Shown piece by piece: positions 28,796 through 38,210 of a stretch of 64,000 nt of DNA; position 1 is the stretch's first letter, and each line of letters opens with the position of its first letter. The stretch is taken from NCBI GenBank assembly GCA_910574835.1, contig CAJTDE010000001.1:310001-374000 (forward strand). The letters run 5' to 3'. Under the pieces are notes generated by a model, which was given only the letters and a program-made list of their open reading frames with translations, had not been told where the DNA came from and made no database searches. The translations under genes were made by a program, and so were the position numbers. The stretch is from Clostridia bacterium. Its GTDB lineage: Bacteria > Bacillota > Clostridia > Lachnospirales > Lachnospiraceae.

Positions 28796-29731
28796 TTATG
28801 GTTCCTCTATCAGATCCAGATTTCGTTCAAATAGGGTCTCAAAGCGGATACTCTCCTGATAAGTAATATTTGTCTCCCCATTGATAAGAATCTGAACCTT
28901 GCTGATACCCGGAATCTCCGTAAGTGAATTAACTATGGAGTAAACAGGTATCTGCTCCAGAACATCATAGCCCTGCCCTAAAAAACCGTCGTCTAAGTTT
29001 ACATAACAAATTCCATCTTTCGTAGCAATGCTGACTATTTTTGTATTGGAAGGAATAGCCGGATATGCATTCTTTGTAATCGGCCCTTTGATCAGCCTCT
29101 CTACCACCAGCTTTTCCACAGACATATTACTGCTGTAGCGGATTTCCACCCGCTCACTTGTCAGCCGATCCCCTTTTTCATTTGCAAAATAAAGCGTTAG
29201 AGTCGTCTTTGTATAGGTATTGATTTCATCACCCGCATTTTCCACAAAGCTTTCCTCATTAAGCGCACCGATGGGAATCTCATTCGAGTCCATCAAAGGA
29301 CTGTCCCCCACCATAAAGGATACTGTCTCTACCTCCGGAATCTGGCACAGGGTCCGTACAATGGCAGAGCGGCAGAGAATCTCATACAGGGGATTCATGT
29401 CAAGATAAGCCAAATTAAATTGCAGCGACAATTGCCCCTTATCTAAGGTATAATCCAAAAGTACCACATCCTCCGGAATCGCAGGCTTTTCCTCTCTCTC
29501 CCCGCTGCTTTCCCTGAGACAGACAAGAAACTCCTCCAAAAGAGCGCCGGTTGTATCACCTTTGGGCGCATATGGTTCTGTCACTACTGCCGTCTCATCC
29601 TTATTGATATAATAGATCCGATATCCCGCCTTATCCTCCTTTGGTTTTTCCTTTTCGGAGGAACATCCCCCAAAAATAAGAAGAAAAACCGGAAGAAGGC
29701 ACAGGAAACAAATCCTTTTATGTTTTCTCAT
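28796..29731 (-). CDS. GerM-like lipoprotein (two GerMN domains)
   Basis: A 311-residue lipoprotein with a signal peptide and lipobox ending at C23 (LLIFGGCSS). Two GerMN-type repeats follow at about residues 70-165 and 185-290, the second with GICYVNLDDGFL. Such proteins act in spore cortex or septal peptidoglycan. The start at 29731 follows GGGAGG; a longer frame to 29779 lacks one. It lies between the histidine kinase and comEC on one strand, and may be part of the envelope-stress regulon of that kinase. Confidence 0.85.
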   Translation of the reverse strand: MRKHKRICFLCLLPVFLLIFGGCSSEKEKPKEDKAGYRIYYINKDETAVVTEPYAPKGDTTGALLEEFLVCLRESSGEREEKPAIPEDVVLLDYTLDKGQLSLQFNLAYLDMNPLYEILCRSAIVRTLCQIPEVETVSFMVGDSPLMDSNEIPIGALNEESFVENAGDEINTYTKTTLTLYFANEKGDRLTSERVEIRYSSNMSVEKLVVERLIKGPITKNAYPAIPSNTKIVSIATKDGICYVNLDDGFLGQGYDVLEQIPVYSIVNSLTEIPGISKVQILINGETNITYQESIRFETLFERNLDLIEEP

Positions 29732-29770
29732 AGACTGCCTCCCGTCCAAAAGCCCCCATCGCCGGTGCCG

Positions 29771-29801
29771 GTACGGCATTACAATTTGTGCAATGCCGTA
29801 C
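29771..29801 (-). promoter_or_regulatory. Hairpin between the kinase gene and gerM
   Basis: GTACGGCATT (29771-29780) pairs with AATGCCGTAC (29792-29801), touching the kinase stop codon. No T tract follows in the transcribed direction, so this is a possible processing or mRNA-end structure rather than a terminator. Confidence 0.45.
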
Positions 29802-31258
29802 TAAGCGATGTAATTCAAAGGAATACGCACCGAAAAGGTGGTTCCTTCTCCCACATGGCTTGACACCTTGATCGCTCCCTTATGAACCTGAATCGCACTT
29901 TTCGTTATGGCAAGGCCCAAACCTGTTCCGTCGATCTCGTTGGAATGTGACTTGTCCACCCGATAGAAGCGCTCAAAAATATAGTTTAAGGACTCCTCCG
30001 GTATCCCCATGCCGGAATCTATTACTTTTACATAAAAAAACTTGTGATCCGCATCCAGGGACACATGTACCCAGCCGTTTTCCCTGTTATATTTCACCGC
30101 ATTTTCCATAAGATTTGTAAAAGCCAGAGACAGGCGTCCTGCGTCTACCTCGGCTGTTACAGGGCGAAAGCTCTCCAGCACCATCTCAATATTTTTCCTG
30201 GAAGCAATGGGCCGCAGGCGCTTTAGAATCAGCTCCAGCAGATCATTGATATCCACCGGCTCAATATTGAGATTTGCCGCCTTCTTATCCATCTTCACCA
30301 GTGACAGCAGATCGGTAATAATCTTGTTCTCCCGCTCAATCTCCTCCGCAATGTCGCTCATAAATTCCTTGTATAGCTCCACCGGAGCGTCCTCCTGGAC
30401 CAGCAGGGAATCCGCCAGCACCTTTATAGAGGTCAATGGCGTCTTCAGCTCATGGGACACATTGGACACAAATTCCTGACGGGATTCATCCAGCACACGC
30501 ATCTGATTGACAATCTTATTAAATTCCTCAGAAATCTCCTCTGTCTCCGTATAAGCCTTTATCTTCAAATCCTCCGTGGAATGTCCTTCCGCAATCTCCC
30601 TTAAGGAAAGCACCATCCGGTGAAAGGGACGTCCCAAAAAGTAGGAAAGAAGAATGGAGGAGGTCAGAACCAGCACGCCGCAGATAAGCACAAAAATCAG
30701 GGCGTTCCCCGTGAGCACATCCAGATTGTCCCAGATACTGTCCGTGGATACGCTCACCAGCAGTACCCCGATAATCTTCTGGGTATCCGCCTCCTGAATG
30801 GGCACTGTCATCTCAATGTAACGCTTATTGGAAAGCTGATTGGTCGTCTCCCCCTGAAAGCAGCGGATAACCTCTTCGGAGACCACCAGTTTTCCTTCTA
30901 TTAACTCGTAAGTATCCCTTATAACCTTAAAATTCTGATCAATCACAATGATACGGCCGTCGTACAGATTGGAAAGCTGGGCCAGCTCTCCCCCTATCAG
31001 CTCTGATGAGGGGTCCTTAAGGTAATTATAGCTGACCAGCTGATTTGATAAAATCCTGCACTGATTCTGCACATCCGTGCTTCGGACCGTGATAGCCCTT
31101 TCCCGGTAACTGTCCAGCACTCCGTAAGCCACAATCAGCATAGGAATCCAGCCGGCCAAAAGCATTGCCAGAAATATCCGGGCCTTCAGACTTTTCAGAT
31201 ATGTAATTAAAACTCTATGCTTGGAAATAATAGCCCACTCCCCACTTTGTATGAACAT
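29801..31258 (-). CDS. Sensor histidine kinase, WalK/PhoR-like
   Basis: About 485 residues. Two membrane helices bracket an extracytoplasmic sensor domain (about 50-190). HAMP, HisKA with the phospho-acceptor in NVSHELKTPLTS, and HATPase_c (NLMENAVKYN, DSGMGIPEE, GTGLGLAI) follow. There is no clear PAS domain, unlike Bacillus WalK. The start is uncertain: the frame extends to 31315, and 31258 (ATG) overlaps the response regulator by 44 bases. It is paired with that regulator. Confidence 0.9.
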   Translation of the reverse strand: MFIQSGEWAIISKHRVLITYLKSLKARIFLAMLLAGWIPMLIVAYGVLDSYRERAITVRSTDVQNQCRILSNQLVSYNYLKDPSSELIGGELAQLSNLYDGRIIVIDQNFKVIRDTYELIEGKLVVSEEVIRCFQGETTNQLSNKRYIEMTVPIQEADTQKIIGVLLVSVSTDSIWDNLDVLTGNALIFVLICGVLVLTSSILLSYFLGRPFHRMVLSLREIAEGHSTEDLKIKAYTETEEISEEFNKIVNQMRVLDESRQEFVSNVSHELKTPLTSIKVLADSLLVQEDAPVELYKEFMSDIAEEIERENKIITDLLSLVKMDKKAANLNIEPVDINDLLELILKRLRPIASRKNIEMVLESFRPVTAEVDAGRLSLAFTNLMENAVKYNRENGWVHVSLDADHKFFYVKVIDSGMGIPEESLNYIFERFYRVDKSHSNEIDGTGLGLAITKSAIQVHKGAIKVSSHVGEGTTFSVRIPLNYIA

Positions 31259-31901
31259 ACTTCGGTTCACTTGGATTTGTCTCAATCTTCTCCCGCAGGC
31301 GGCGGATATGCACATCCACAGTTCTCACATCACCCGGATATTCATACCCCCACATGGTATTCAAAAGGCTCTCGCGGCCATATACCTTGCCCGGATTCAA
31401 AGCCATCAGCTCCAGAAGATCGAACTCCTTTGCGGTCAGGTTGATCTCCTTACCGGCTATAAACAGACGGCGGCTCTCCAGATCCATCCGAAGCTCCGAC
31501 GCCTCCACAATCTTTCCCTGAGTTCCCTTCTCTGGCCGACCGGTCCGCCGCATAATTGCCTTGATACGGGCCTTTATTTCCAGAATGTTAAAGGGCTTTG
31601 TAATATAATCGTCGGCCCCGTACTCCAGACCGAGGATCTTATCCATATCGTCTCCCTTGGCAGTCAGCATAACAACAGGCACATTGGAAAATTCACGAAT
31701 CTGCTGGCACACCTCGAAGCCGTCCATCTTCGGAAGCATCACATCCAAAAGGATCATATCGTATTCTTTACTTCGGGCGTACTCCAAGGCTTCTTCTCCG
31801 TCATAGGCGCAGTCCACTTCCATGCCGTCCTGCTCCAGACTGAAGCGCAGTCCCTTTACAATCAGCTTTTCATCGTCAACAACCAATACCTTTTTTGCCA
31901 T
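31215..31901 (-). CDS. OmpR/PhoB-family response regulator, WalR-like
   Basis: A 228-residue response regulator. The receiver domain has the acidic pair near DDEK, phospho-acceptor D in ILLDVMLPKMDG and the switch lysine in DYITKPFN. The winged-helix DNA-binding domain ends in PKYVHTKWGVGYYF. The high similarity in layout to WalR suggests control of cell-wall turnover, which fits the neighbouring GerM lipoprotein. It overlaps the kinase gene and follows the ComEA-like gene by 15 bases. Confidence 0.93.
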   Translation of the reverse strand: MAKKVLVVDDEKLIVKGLRFSLEQDGMEVDCAYDGEEALEYARSKEYDMILLDVMLPKMDGFEVCQQIREFSNVPVVMLTAKGDDMDKILGLEYGADDYITKPFNILEIKARIKAIMRRTGRPEKGTQGKIVEASELRMDLESRRLFIAGKEINLTAKEFDLLELMALNPGKVYGRESLLNTMWGYEYPGDVRTVDVHIRRLREKIETNPSEPKYVHTKWGVGYYFQA

Positions 31902-31916
31902 CTTTTTCTGCCTCTT

Positions 31917-32528
31917 TCACACTGTAATCTGATCTTTGATTTTTTCAAAAACCCGTTCCTTAATTCCGGGAATCTGCATGAGATCTTCCTTTGTCCGGAA
32001 ACCTCCGTTTTGTTCCCGGTAGTCAAGGATATCTTCCGCCTTGGATTCTCCGATGCCCGTAAGCGTCATAAGCTGCTCTTTTGCGGCCGTATTGAGATTC
32101 ACAAGGCCGCCCTCCTGCTGCTCTTGCTGCTCCTTGAGAGCCTTTGCGTCTTCCCTGGAGGGCACCTCTATCTTCTGCCCGTCCGTCATATGCCCGGCCA
32201 GGTTCAAAAAGGTATCGGCAGCCTCCTCCGTCATACCGCCGGCAGCCTCTACCGCCTCCCCGATACGGGACGAAGCCGGCAGCTCATAGACTCCGGGAGC
32301 CTCCACTTCGCCGCAGACATAAACGCAAATCAGCCCCGGCTCCTGTGCCTCTGCCGGATTGCCGTCCTCCCGGGTCTCCAAAGGCTCCGTCTGAAAAGCT
32401 TCCTCCGAAGCCTCAGCCTTCTGTGTCCCGCTGCTGTCATACAGCAGCGCCTTTTTCTCACAGCCCGTACAAAACAAAAGCTGTAAAACAGCCAAAGCAC
32501 ATAAAATAATTCTTATCCCTTTCATCAT
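31917..32528 (-). CDS. comEA: ComEA-like lipoprotein (SLBB plus helix-hairpin-helix)
   Basis: A 203-residue protein. A signal peptide with lipobox C23 (FCTGCEK), a low-complexity linker, an SLBB domain (about 68-125, VYVCGEVEAPGVYEL) and a C-terminal helix-hairpin-helix pair (VNLNTAAKEQLMTLTGIG, IPGIKERVFEKI) match ComEA, the DNA receptor that feeds ComEC. Bacillus ComEA is a membrane-anchored rather than lipid-anchored protein. It is first in a run with the two-component genes, gerM and comEC. Confidence 0.88.
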   Translation of the reverse strand: MMKGIRIILCALAVLQLLFCTGCEKKALLYDSSGTQKAEASEEAFQTEPLETREDGNPAEAQEPGLICVYVCGEVEAPGVYELPASSRIGEAVEAAGGMTEEAADTFLNLAGHMTDGQKIEVPSREDAKALKEQQEQQEGGLVNLNTAAKEQLMTLTGIGESKAEDILDYREQNGGFRTKEDLMQIPGIKERVFEKIKDQITV

Positions 32529-32578
32529 TCCCCTATCCTTCCTGCCGGACCGGGGACCCCTCTGATGCGGATAATATT

Positions 32579-32607
32579 AGTGTAGCCGATTTCGGAAATG
32601 ATTACAA
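32579..32607 (-). promoter_or_regulatory. Promoter of the comEA-walRK-gerM-comEC run
   Basis: On the minus strand, TTGTAA (32602-32607), 17 bases, TACACT (32579-32584), about 50 bases before the comEA-like start. Confidence 0.65.
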
Positions 32608-32614
32608 CCTTTTT

Positions 32615-33046
32615 TTATTCCCACTTGAACAGAACAACGCCTGCGATGGCGATGGCCATTCCCAGGAGCTTCCGCCACTCAAAGGCTGTCCTCTCCACCC
32701 CGAAGACACCGAATATTTCTATCAGGTACGCCACAATCAACTGAGAAATCACAATGAGCATTACAGCCTTGGCAGGTCCCAAGCTGTCCATGCTTTGAAT
32801 CACGGTAAAGGTGATAAAGGCGCCGATTACGCCTCCCAAGAGCATATATTTCGGGCTTACCTGAAAGACGTTCATCAAATTCTCCCTGTCACGCAGCGCC
32901 CACACCGCCAGGCAGGTAAGAAGGGCGGAAAGCTGCACCCAGCTTGCGGACGCCCACATACTGCTGCTCTTTGTCACCTCTGTGTTGAATACTCCCTGAA
33001 TACTCATAAGCGCCCCGGATATCAGGGCAATAAAAATTCCAATCAT
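32615..33046 (-). CDS. Small DMT-type transporter (YdcZ/DUF606-like)
   Basis: A 143-residue protein with five predicted membrane helices, equal to half an EamA/DMT transporter, as in the YdcZ (DUF606) family. Features include ISGALMSIQGVFNTEV at the start and VIAGVVLFKW-like glycine-rich helix at the end. Such half-size proteins dimerise. The start at 33046 follows GAAGGAGG; a longer frame to 33085 lacks a site. The substrate is unknown. Confidence 0.8.
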   Translation of the reverse strand: MIGIFIALISGALMSIQGVFNTEVTKSSSMWASASWVQLSALLTCLAVWALRDRENLMNVFQVSPKYMLLGGVIGAFITFTVIQSMDSLGPAKAVMLIVISQLIVAYLIEIFGVFGVERTAFEWRKLLGMAIAIAGVVLFKWE

Positions 33047-33114
33047 AGAAAAAGCCTCCTTCGGTCTCATTGTCCTTTGTACCAATAGCTTTCCCTATCA
33101 TTGGAATAATTATG

Positions 33115-34518
33115 TTACTCGTTTTCTTCCGTCTGAAGCTGGGCGTGTATCATCTGATTCACGGACTCAATCTCCGCTCCCACTTCATTTCCCCGCCAGA
33201 TATTGGCAAAGGCAATCTCCATCTGAATCCAGTAATTGGACAGATCCGTAAGCTTCGGAACCTCCACGGAATCCTCATACTGGGCAAACAGCAGGTTCAT
33301 TTCCTCATTGGCATAGCTGACGCCCATTTTTACCGGCATCTTATTTGCCATCGTATACAGAGCATCCACCTTATCATAAGTCAGATATTTTGCAAATTCC
33401 TTTGCCAGCTCCCGCTCGCCGGAGTAGGCGTTGACCACCACGGAATTTGTTACGGACAATCCCTTTGTATGAAGCTCTCCCGTCAGATCCGGCACCCGGG
33501 CAATTCCGTAAAAATAGCCGTTGTCCGCCGGCTCCTCCTCCGGCGGGGCTTCCTCCGAAGCCTCCTCTCCCGCTTCTCCTTCTTCCGTGGTCTCTCCGTC
33601 TTCCGCCTCCTGCGCCTCTTCCTGCTGAACCTGGTACACGGTTCCCTCCGCAATGGCCGCATCCAGCCTTGCCACGGCATCCGTCTTGGCTATGGTGTAG
33701 ATAATCTTTCCGTCAATAAACTCCTGAATCACATTCTCTGTCGTTACTTCGTCCGCGTCAATGGCAAAGAAGGCATTGAGACTTTGATAATATTCCAGAC
33801 AGCGGACAATCTCCTCTGCGGAAAGATCCACCTCCGCCTTGTTGTCCCCTGTGGCTCCTCCCAGATTCACATAATCAGCAATAAAAAAGAAATTAAAGAA
33901 AATATCGGCCACATTCCATTTGAAAATGCTTTCTACCCTTTCCGTACTGGCGCCGCCCTCAAAATTATCCGCATAGGCCAATATCTCGTCAATAGTTGCC
34001 GGGGCCGCGTCCGTATAGCTCTTGTTATACAGCAGGAAGCAGGTTTCAAAGTAGAAGGGATAAGCCATCAGCTTTCCCCCGCAGGTAGCGGCGTCCAGAG
34101 CCTTCTGCGGAAAGGAGTCCTCAAGCTCCCGCGCCGAAAAGCTGTCATTCTCTACGGCCAGGCCGGACAGACGCGCTTTCTCCAAAAGCTCGCTGGAGGT
34201 AATAAAGAGATCCGGTCCCCCCAGGTCGGAAATGCTGGCCGTATTGATATGCTCAATATAATCTACGGCCGTAACCAATTGAAGCGTAACCTCCACATGA
34301 TGCCTTGCCTCAAATTCCGCGGCCGCCTCTACCAGATAGGCGTTCAGCTTATCATCCGTGTACCAGAGCGTCAAGCCCTTTTCCTCCTCTGCCGCTTCTC
34401 CCTCCTCCAGAGCTTTAAGCCGCTCCTGGTGATAAGAGGCCGCCACCTGGATCATCTGGAAAAACACCAGCAGTACGCAGAAAACCGCAAAAGCCCTTCG
34501 ATATATCTTCTGTCTCAT
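33115..34518 (-). CDS. Extracellular solute-binding protein, family 1, orphan
   Basis: A 467-residue type 1 solute-binding protein with an N-terminal hydrophobic anchor (about 8-27) but no lipobox cysteine. The periplasmic-binding fold follows (LTLWYTDDKLNAYLVEAAAEFE, DLFITSSELLE, a C-terminal lobe with AKEFAKYLTYD). Between the lobes, about residues 295-330, is an acidic low-complexity insert of Glu/Ala/Pro/Gly. No permease or ATPase is encoded nearby. It starts 19 bases after argD and is probably in the arginine transcript. The ligand is unknown. Confidence 0.8.
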   Translation of the reverse strand: MRQKIYRRAFAVFCVLLVFFQMIQVAASYHQERLKALEEGEAAEEEKGLTLWYTDDKLNAYLVEAAAEFEARHHVEVTLQLVTAVDYIEHINTASISDLGGPDLFITSSELLEKARLSGLAVENDSFSARELEDSFPQKALDAATCGGKLMAYPFYFETCFLLYNKSYTDAAPATIDEILAYADNFEGGASTERVESIFKWNVADIFFNFFFIADYVNLGGATGDNKAEVDLSAEEIVRCLEYYQSLNAFFAIDADEVTTENVIQEFIDGKIIYTIAKTDAVARLDAAIAEGTVYQVQQEEAQEAEDGETTEEGEAGEEASEEAPPEEEPADNGYFYGIARVPDLTGELHTKGLSVTNSVVVNAYSGERELAKEFAKYLTYDKVDALYTMANKMPVKMGVSYANEEMNLLFAQYEDSVEVPKLTDLSNYWIQMEIAFANIWRGNEVGAEIESVNQMIHAQLQTEENE

Positions 34519-34537
34519 AAATACTTCCTTTTCTATT

Positions 34538-35731
34538 CTAAAAAGCCCTGATTAGCTTCTCAATCATCTCATCCACATGCTGTTTCTCAATAATGAGCGG
34601 CGGCACCAGACGCAGAACATTGTTCCCTGCCGTGATGACCAGAAGGCCCATTTCCTGTGATTTTACCACAATTTCGCTCACAGGTCTACCCTGAATTGCC
34701 AGGCCCTGGATAAGACCCTTTCCTCTGCGCTCCTCAATAAAGTCATACCTTTCCGCCAGCTCGTCAAGCCGTTCGGTCAGATACGCGCCTGCTTCACGCA
34801 CATGCTCCACGATTCCGTCCCTCTCAAAGAGATCAAGAACCGTACTCACTGCCGCGCATGCAAAGGGATTGCCGCCGTAGGTGGTTCCATGATCTCCCGG
34901 AGCCAGGGAGCCGTTCGCCGCCTTCTCATCCAGTACAAAAGCGCCAACCGGAACACCGCAGCCAAGAGCCTTGGCGCAGGTCATCACATTGGGCTTCACA
35001 CCATACTCCTGCCATGCAAACATATGGCCGGTACGTCCCATGCCGCACTGGATTTCATCCAGAATAAGCAGGATATCATGCTCCTCACAGAGCGCCTTTA
35101 CACCCTTTAAAAACTCCTCTGTGGCCGGGTAAATGCCGCCCTCTCCCTGAATCGTCTCCAGGATAATGCCGCAGGTCCGCTCCGTAATCTGGGCGCGGAC
35201 GCTCTCCAAATCATTGTAGTCCGCAAACCTGATACCGCCAATCAATGGCCGGAACGGCGCCTGATAAGCCTCATTGCCCGTGACAGACAGGGCGCCCATG
35301 CTTCTTCCGTGGAAGGAGTGTCTCATGGCAATGATCTCATGATCCTCCCGCTTGTCCTTCAGCCAGGCATATTTTCTCGCCGCCTTCAAGGCTCCCTCAA
35401 TGGCCTCGGTTCCGCTGTTGGTAAAGAACACCTTGCTCATGCCGCTGGCCTTCGTAAGCTTTTCGGCCGCCTCCATAGCCAGAATATTGTAAAAAAGATT
35501 GGAGGTATGCATAAGTTTGTCAATCTGGGCCTTTAAGGCTTCGTCATAACCGGGGTAATGATAACCAAGCCCCTGTACGGCAATCCCCGCCGCAAAGTCC
35601 AGATATTGCTTTCCTTCCGTATCATACAGATAAACGCCCTCTCCCTTTTCCAAAACAAGGGGATAGCGGTTGTAGGTATGTAAAACGGCTTCCTCCGCCC
35701 GCTTCATAATTGTCTCTTTATTTTCCGTCAT
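34538..35731 (-). CDS. argD: Acetylornithine aminotransferase
   Basis: A 397-residue class III aminotransferase. It carries the PLP site motif [14 protein letters not shown], the lysine region [18 protein letters not shown], and [16 protein letters not shown]. It converts N-acetylglutamate semialdehyde to N-acetylornithine. It overlaps argB by 14 bases. GGGGAG lies 10 bases before the ATG. The arginine context favours ArgD over related ornithine or GABA aminotransferases. Confidence 0.95.
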   Translation of the reverse strand: MTENKETIMKRAEEAVLHTYNRYPLVLEKGEGVYLYDTEGKQYLDFAAGIAVQGLGYHYPGYDEALKAQIDKLMHTSNLFYNILAMEAAEKLTKASGMSKVFFTNSGTEAIEGALKAARKYAWLKDKREDHEIIAMRHSFHGRSMGALSVTGNEAYQAPFRPLIGGIRFADYNDLESVRAQITERTCGIILETIQGEGGIYPATEEFLKGVKALCEEHDILLILDEIQCGMGRTGHMFAWQEYGVKPNVMTCAKALGCGVPVGAFVLDEKAANGSLAPGDHGTTYGGNPFACAAVSTVLDLFERDGIVEHVREAGAYLTERLDELAERYDFIEERRGKGLIQGLAIQGRPVSEIVVKSQEMGLLVITAGNNVLRLVPPLIIEKQHVDEMIEKLIRAF

Positions 35732-36629
35732 AATAATTACACTCCCCCTCGCTCAGCATTGCCGTACCGATTCCCTTGTTGGTAAAGATCTCCAGAAGCA
35801 GGCAGTGTGCAATCCGGCCGTCCAGAATATGCACCCTGGAAACGCCGTTCTCAATGGCCTCAATGCAGTTATTGAGCTTGGGCAGCATACCGCCTCCAAT
35901 GGTTCCTCCGCCTATCAGCTTGCGGGCCTCCTTTACGTGAAGCTCGGAAATCAGTGTGGACGGGTCCTCCGGGTCCCGGTAAACTCCCTCGATATCCGTC
36001 AGAAACGCCAGCTTTTCCGCATTGACCGCCCTGGCAATGGCGCAGGCCGCGTCATCCGCATTGATATTGTAGGTATGAAAATCCTTGTCCATTCCTACCG
36101 GGCACACAATGGGAAGAAAGTCTTTTTCCAGAAGATCGTAGAGAATCTTGGGATTTACCTCCGTGATCTCTCCCACAAAGCCAATGTCCTCTCCGTCGGA
36201 ATATTTCTTTTCTACTGTTAAGAGTCCGCCGTCCTTGCCGCTGATGCTTACCGCCTTTACGCCCAGCTCCTGCACCATCTGTACCAGGCTCTTTCCCACC
36301 TTGCCGAGAACCATCTCCGCAATCTCCATCGTATCCGCATCCGTTACGCGCAGGCCGTTGATAAAGTGAGGCTCCATGCCTACCTTGCCTACCCAGCGGC
36401 TGATCTCCTTGCCGCCGCCGTGAACGATGATGGGCTTAAAGCCTACCAGCTTCAGCAGCGTGACGTCCTTAATCACGTTGCGCTTTAGCTCTTCGTCTAC
36501 CATAGCGCTGCCGCCGTATTTTACTACAATAATTTTCCGGTTGAATCGCTGGATATAAGGCAATGCCTCAATCAAGACCTCCGCCTTTTCCAGAGAACGC
36601 TTCATTTCCTCTTCTCTGCTCATTTTCAT
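35718..36629 (-). CDS. argB: Acetylglutamate kinase
   Basis: A 303-residue amino-acid kinase that phosphorylates N-acetylglutamate. Conserved parts are [20 protein letters not shown] and the C-terminal [14 protein letters not shown]. The long N-terminal helix (residues 1-25) is of the type found in arginine-inhibited hexameric enzymes, so feedback control is likely. The start at 36629 follows GAGGAG; the frame extends 19 codons further without a site. It leads argB-argD from its own promoter. Confidence 0.96.
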   Translation of the reverse strand: MKMSREEEMKRSLEKAEVLIEALPYIQRFNRKIIVVKYGGSAMVDEELKRNVIKDVTLLKLVGFKPIIVHGGGKEISRWVGKVGMEPHFINGLRVTDADTMEIAEMVLGKVGKSLVQMVQELGVKAVSISGKDGGLLTVEKKYSDGEDIGFVGEITEVNPKILYDLLEKDFLPIVCPVGMDKDFHTYNINADDAACAIARAVNAEKLAFLTDIEGVYRDPEDPSTLISELHVKEARKLIGGGTIGGGMLPKLNNCIEAIENGVSRVHILDGRIAHCLLLEIFTNKGIGTAMLSEGECNYYDGK

Positions 36630-36663
36630 AATCTCCTCATTTTTGCTGATATGGTCCAAATTT

Positions 36664-36691
36664 ATTATAAACGCTGACGCTGACATGTCAA
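36664..36691 (-). promoter_or_regulatory. argBD promoter
   Basis: On the minus strand, consensus TTGACA (36686-36691), 16 bases, consensus TATAAT (36664-36669), 35 bases before argB. No clear ARG box overlaps it. Confidence 0.85.
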
Positions 36692-36698
36692 GCCGAAC

Positions 36699-36750
36699 AA
36701 ATGGGCGTCAAGGCAGGATATAATAGAAAATCCTGTCCTGACGCCCATTT
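36699..36750. terminator. Terminator between the lipoprotein gene and argB
   Basis: A long stem (TGGGCGTCA...GGCAGGAT with ATCCTGTCC...TGACGCCCA) ends in T runs on both sides. It stops the lipoprotein transcript just before the argB promoter. Confidence 0.85.
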
Positions 36751-36752
36751 TT

Positions 36753-37328
36753 CTAGGCATCGGTTGCCCCGTATCGAAAATTTACCACTGTTGCTTTTCC
36801 GTAGGCTTCCACCATAGCCATGTATTCTTTCTCCGTAATCGTTTCTGTGCCGTCTGTGGTTTCTCTGGTATATGCAGCCGTACCTGTCTCATCATAGATT
36901 TCATACACGCCTTCCGCCATCACCAGAAAGCCTGCCTTATCCACCTCATAGCGCCGCACCTCATGGCCGCCGGCAGTGTAGAGACCTGATTTGTCATAAG
37001 CTATGGGATAGGCGGTACCCAGGCTTTCCAATGTTCCAATCTTTTTTGCTTCTCCATCCTCTCCCTCATAGTAAACATCACAGAAAATCGACGCCTGATT
37101 CCCGTTTTTGTCATCATATGTCTGATCAGAGGTCAGCAGGACAGAATGTTTCGCTCCAATCTCTACGATTGCAAAGAGTTCATCATCACCCAAGCCTGCT
37201 ACCGCCTTCCCCAGCGCCTCGATATCATCGGTTTTTTTGCCGCATGCAAAAGCCATGCAGATCAGAATCCCTGCCAATACAGCTGCAATGCATCTTTTTA
37301 TTCCTGCCATACGCTTCTTCTCTCTCAT
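36753..37328 (-). CDS. Hypothetical lipoprotein
   Basis: A 191-residue lipoprotein with a basic N-terminus, hydrophobic segment and lipobox at C29 (CMAFACGKK). The mature domain is a beta-rich globular domain with repeated Tyr/Asp/Gly patterns (VYYEGEDGEAKKIG, YEIYDETGTAAYT). No family was recognised. It lies between a helix-turn-helix regulator and argB, ended by a terminator, and is probably co-transcribed with the regulator (62 bases apart). Confidence 0.75.
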   Translation of the reverse strand: MREKKRMAGIKRCIAAVLAGILICMAFACGKKTDDIEALGKAVAGLGDDELFAIVEIGAKHSVLLTSDQTYDDKNGNQASIFCDVYYEGEDGEAKKIGTLESLGTAYPIAYDKSGLYTAGGHEVRRYEVDKAGFLVMAEGVYEIYDETGTAAYTRETTDGTETITEKEYMAMVEAYGKATVVNFRYGATDA

Positions 37329-37390
37329 TTCAATCCCTTTCTTTCCATTTCTATTTTCCTGCCAGGTTATCCGTGCAAAAAATTACCCGG

Positions 37391-37909
37391 CTACCTTTTT
37401 CCGTTTCTGTTCTTGATTACATAACACAGGCACAGCAATAGCCCTATCACGCCTGCGCCCACGGAAGGTATCAGAAACCTTGCAAAATTCACGGGCGCAT
37501 AAGCATAGCTGCCGACGGCAATATAGCGGTACAGCATATATTGGGTGCTGTATGTAATATCGCTCAGAGCCGTTACAAAGATAATTCCAAGGGCGCTTAC
37601 CATAAGAAATATCAGGCCGCTCACCAGCAGCAGGGTCATTCTCCGGTTGTGAAGATTGATTTCCATGAGATCTTCCAAAGTTATTTTTTCATGCCGCTCC
37701 GTCATGCTTTCCTCCTCTTTAAGCACAAGCTCGTCTAAGGACAGCTGGAATATCCGGCAGATTCGAACCATACTCTCCAGGTCCGGCATCGTCGTATCGG
37801 ATTCCCATTTGGAAATGGTCTGTCTGGAAACATTCAATTTCTCCGCCAGCTGTTCCTGCGTCATCCCTGACAGCTTCCGCAATTGATGAATTTGATTCCC
37901 AAGTTGCAC
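37391..37909 (-). CDS. XRE-family regulator with membrane domain
   Basis: A 172-residue protein. A Cro/C1-type helix-turn-helix at residues 1-60 (GMTQEQLAEKLNVSRQTISKWE) is followed by a linker and two membrane helices (about 92-115 and 142-165). This architecture is common for Firmicutes regulators that govern a neighbouring membrane or envelope gene, here probably the lipoprotein downstream. The start is GTG at 37909, eight bases after AGGAGG. An upstream in-frame GTG is less likely. Confidence 0.85.
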   Translation of the reverse strand: MQLGNQIHQLRKLSGMTQEQLAEKLNVSRQTISKWESDTTMPDLESMVRICRIFQLSLDELVLKEEESMTERHEKITLEDLMEINLHNRRMTLLLVSGLIFLMVSALGIIFVTALSDITYSTQYMLYRYIAVGSYAYAPVNFARFLIPSVGAGVIGLLLCLCYVIKNRNGKR

Positions 37910-38159
37910 TGCTTTGTCCTCCTGTTTTTTGTTCCACACCTTTCAGCCTGTACCGGTGGAGAAAAATCTCCGGCTGCAAAAGAGATATCTCTAAAACGAA
38001 CCGGCGCCGTCTAAAAGATGCTGTGTGAAAATCCTATCTGAAATCTGTCTGTTTTTCTATCAACAAAGGCTGACATTCCCGCTCCGAATGATAACATGAA
38101 AGAAAAACACGATAAAAAGTACGTTTAAATCAACTTTAAAAGAGCCTTGATAACTGAAA

Positions 38160-38182
38160 GGTCAGTTCCCAATGAACTGACC
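38160..38182 (-). terminator. Probable argJ terminator
   Basis: GGTCAGTTC and GAACTGACC form a perfect 9-bp stem just past the argJ stop. The T tract after it is short (CTTTCAG), so termination may be weak. This is the likely end of the long minus-strand ureide run. Confidence 0.6.
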
Positions 38183-38210
38183 CTTCCTCACACGTTTCTT
38201 ATCTATTCCA

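Noticed and set aside
31221-32486. 421-residue plus-strand open frame
   Set aside because: Antisense to the response regulator and ComEA-like genes; no recognisable domain.
33070-34551. 493-residue plus-strand open frame
   Set aside because: Antisense shadow of the solute-binding protein, whose domain content and ribosome site are clear. The frame follows from its codon usage.
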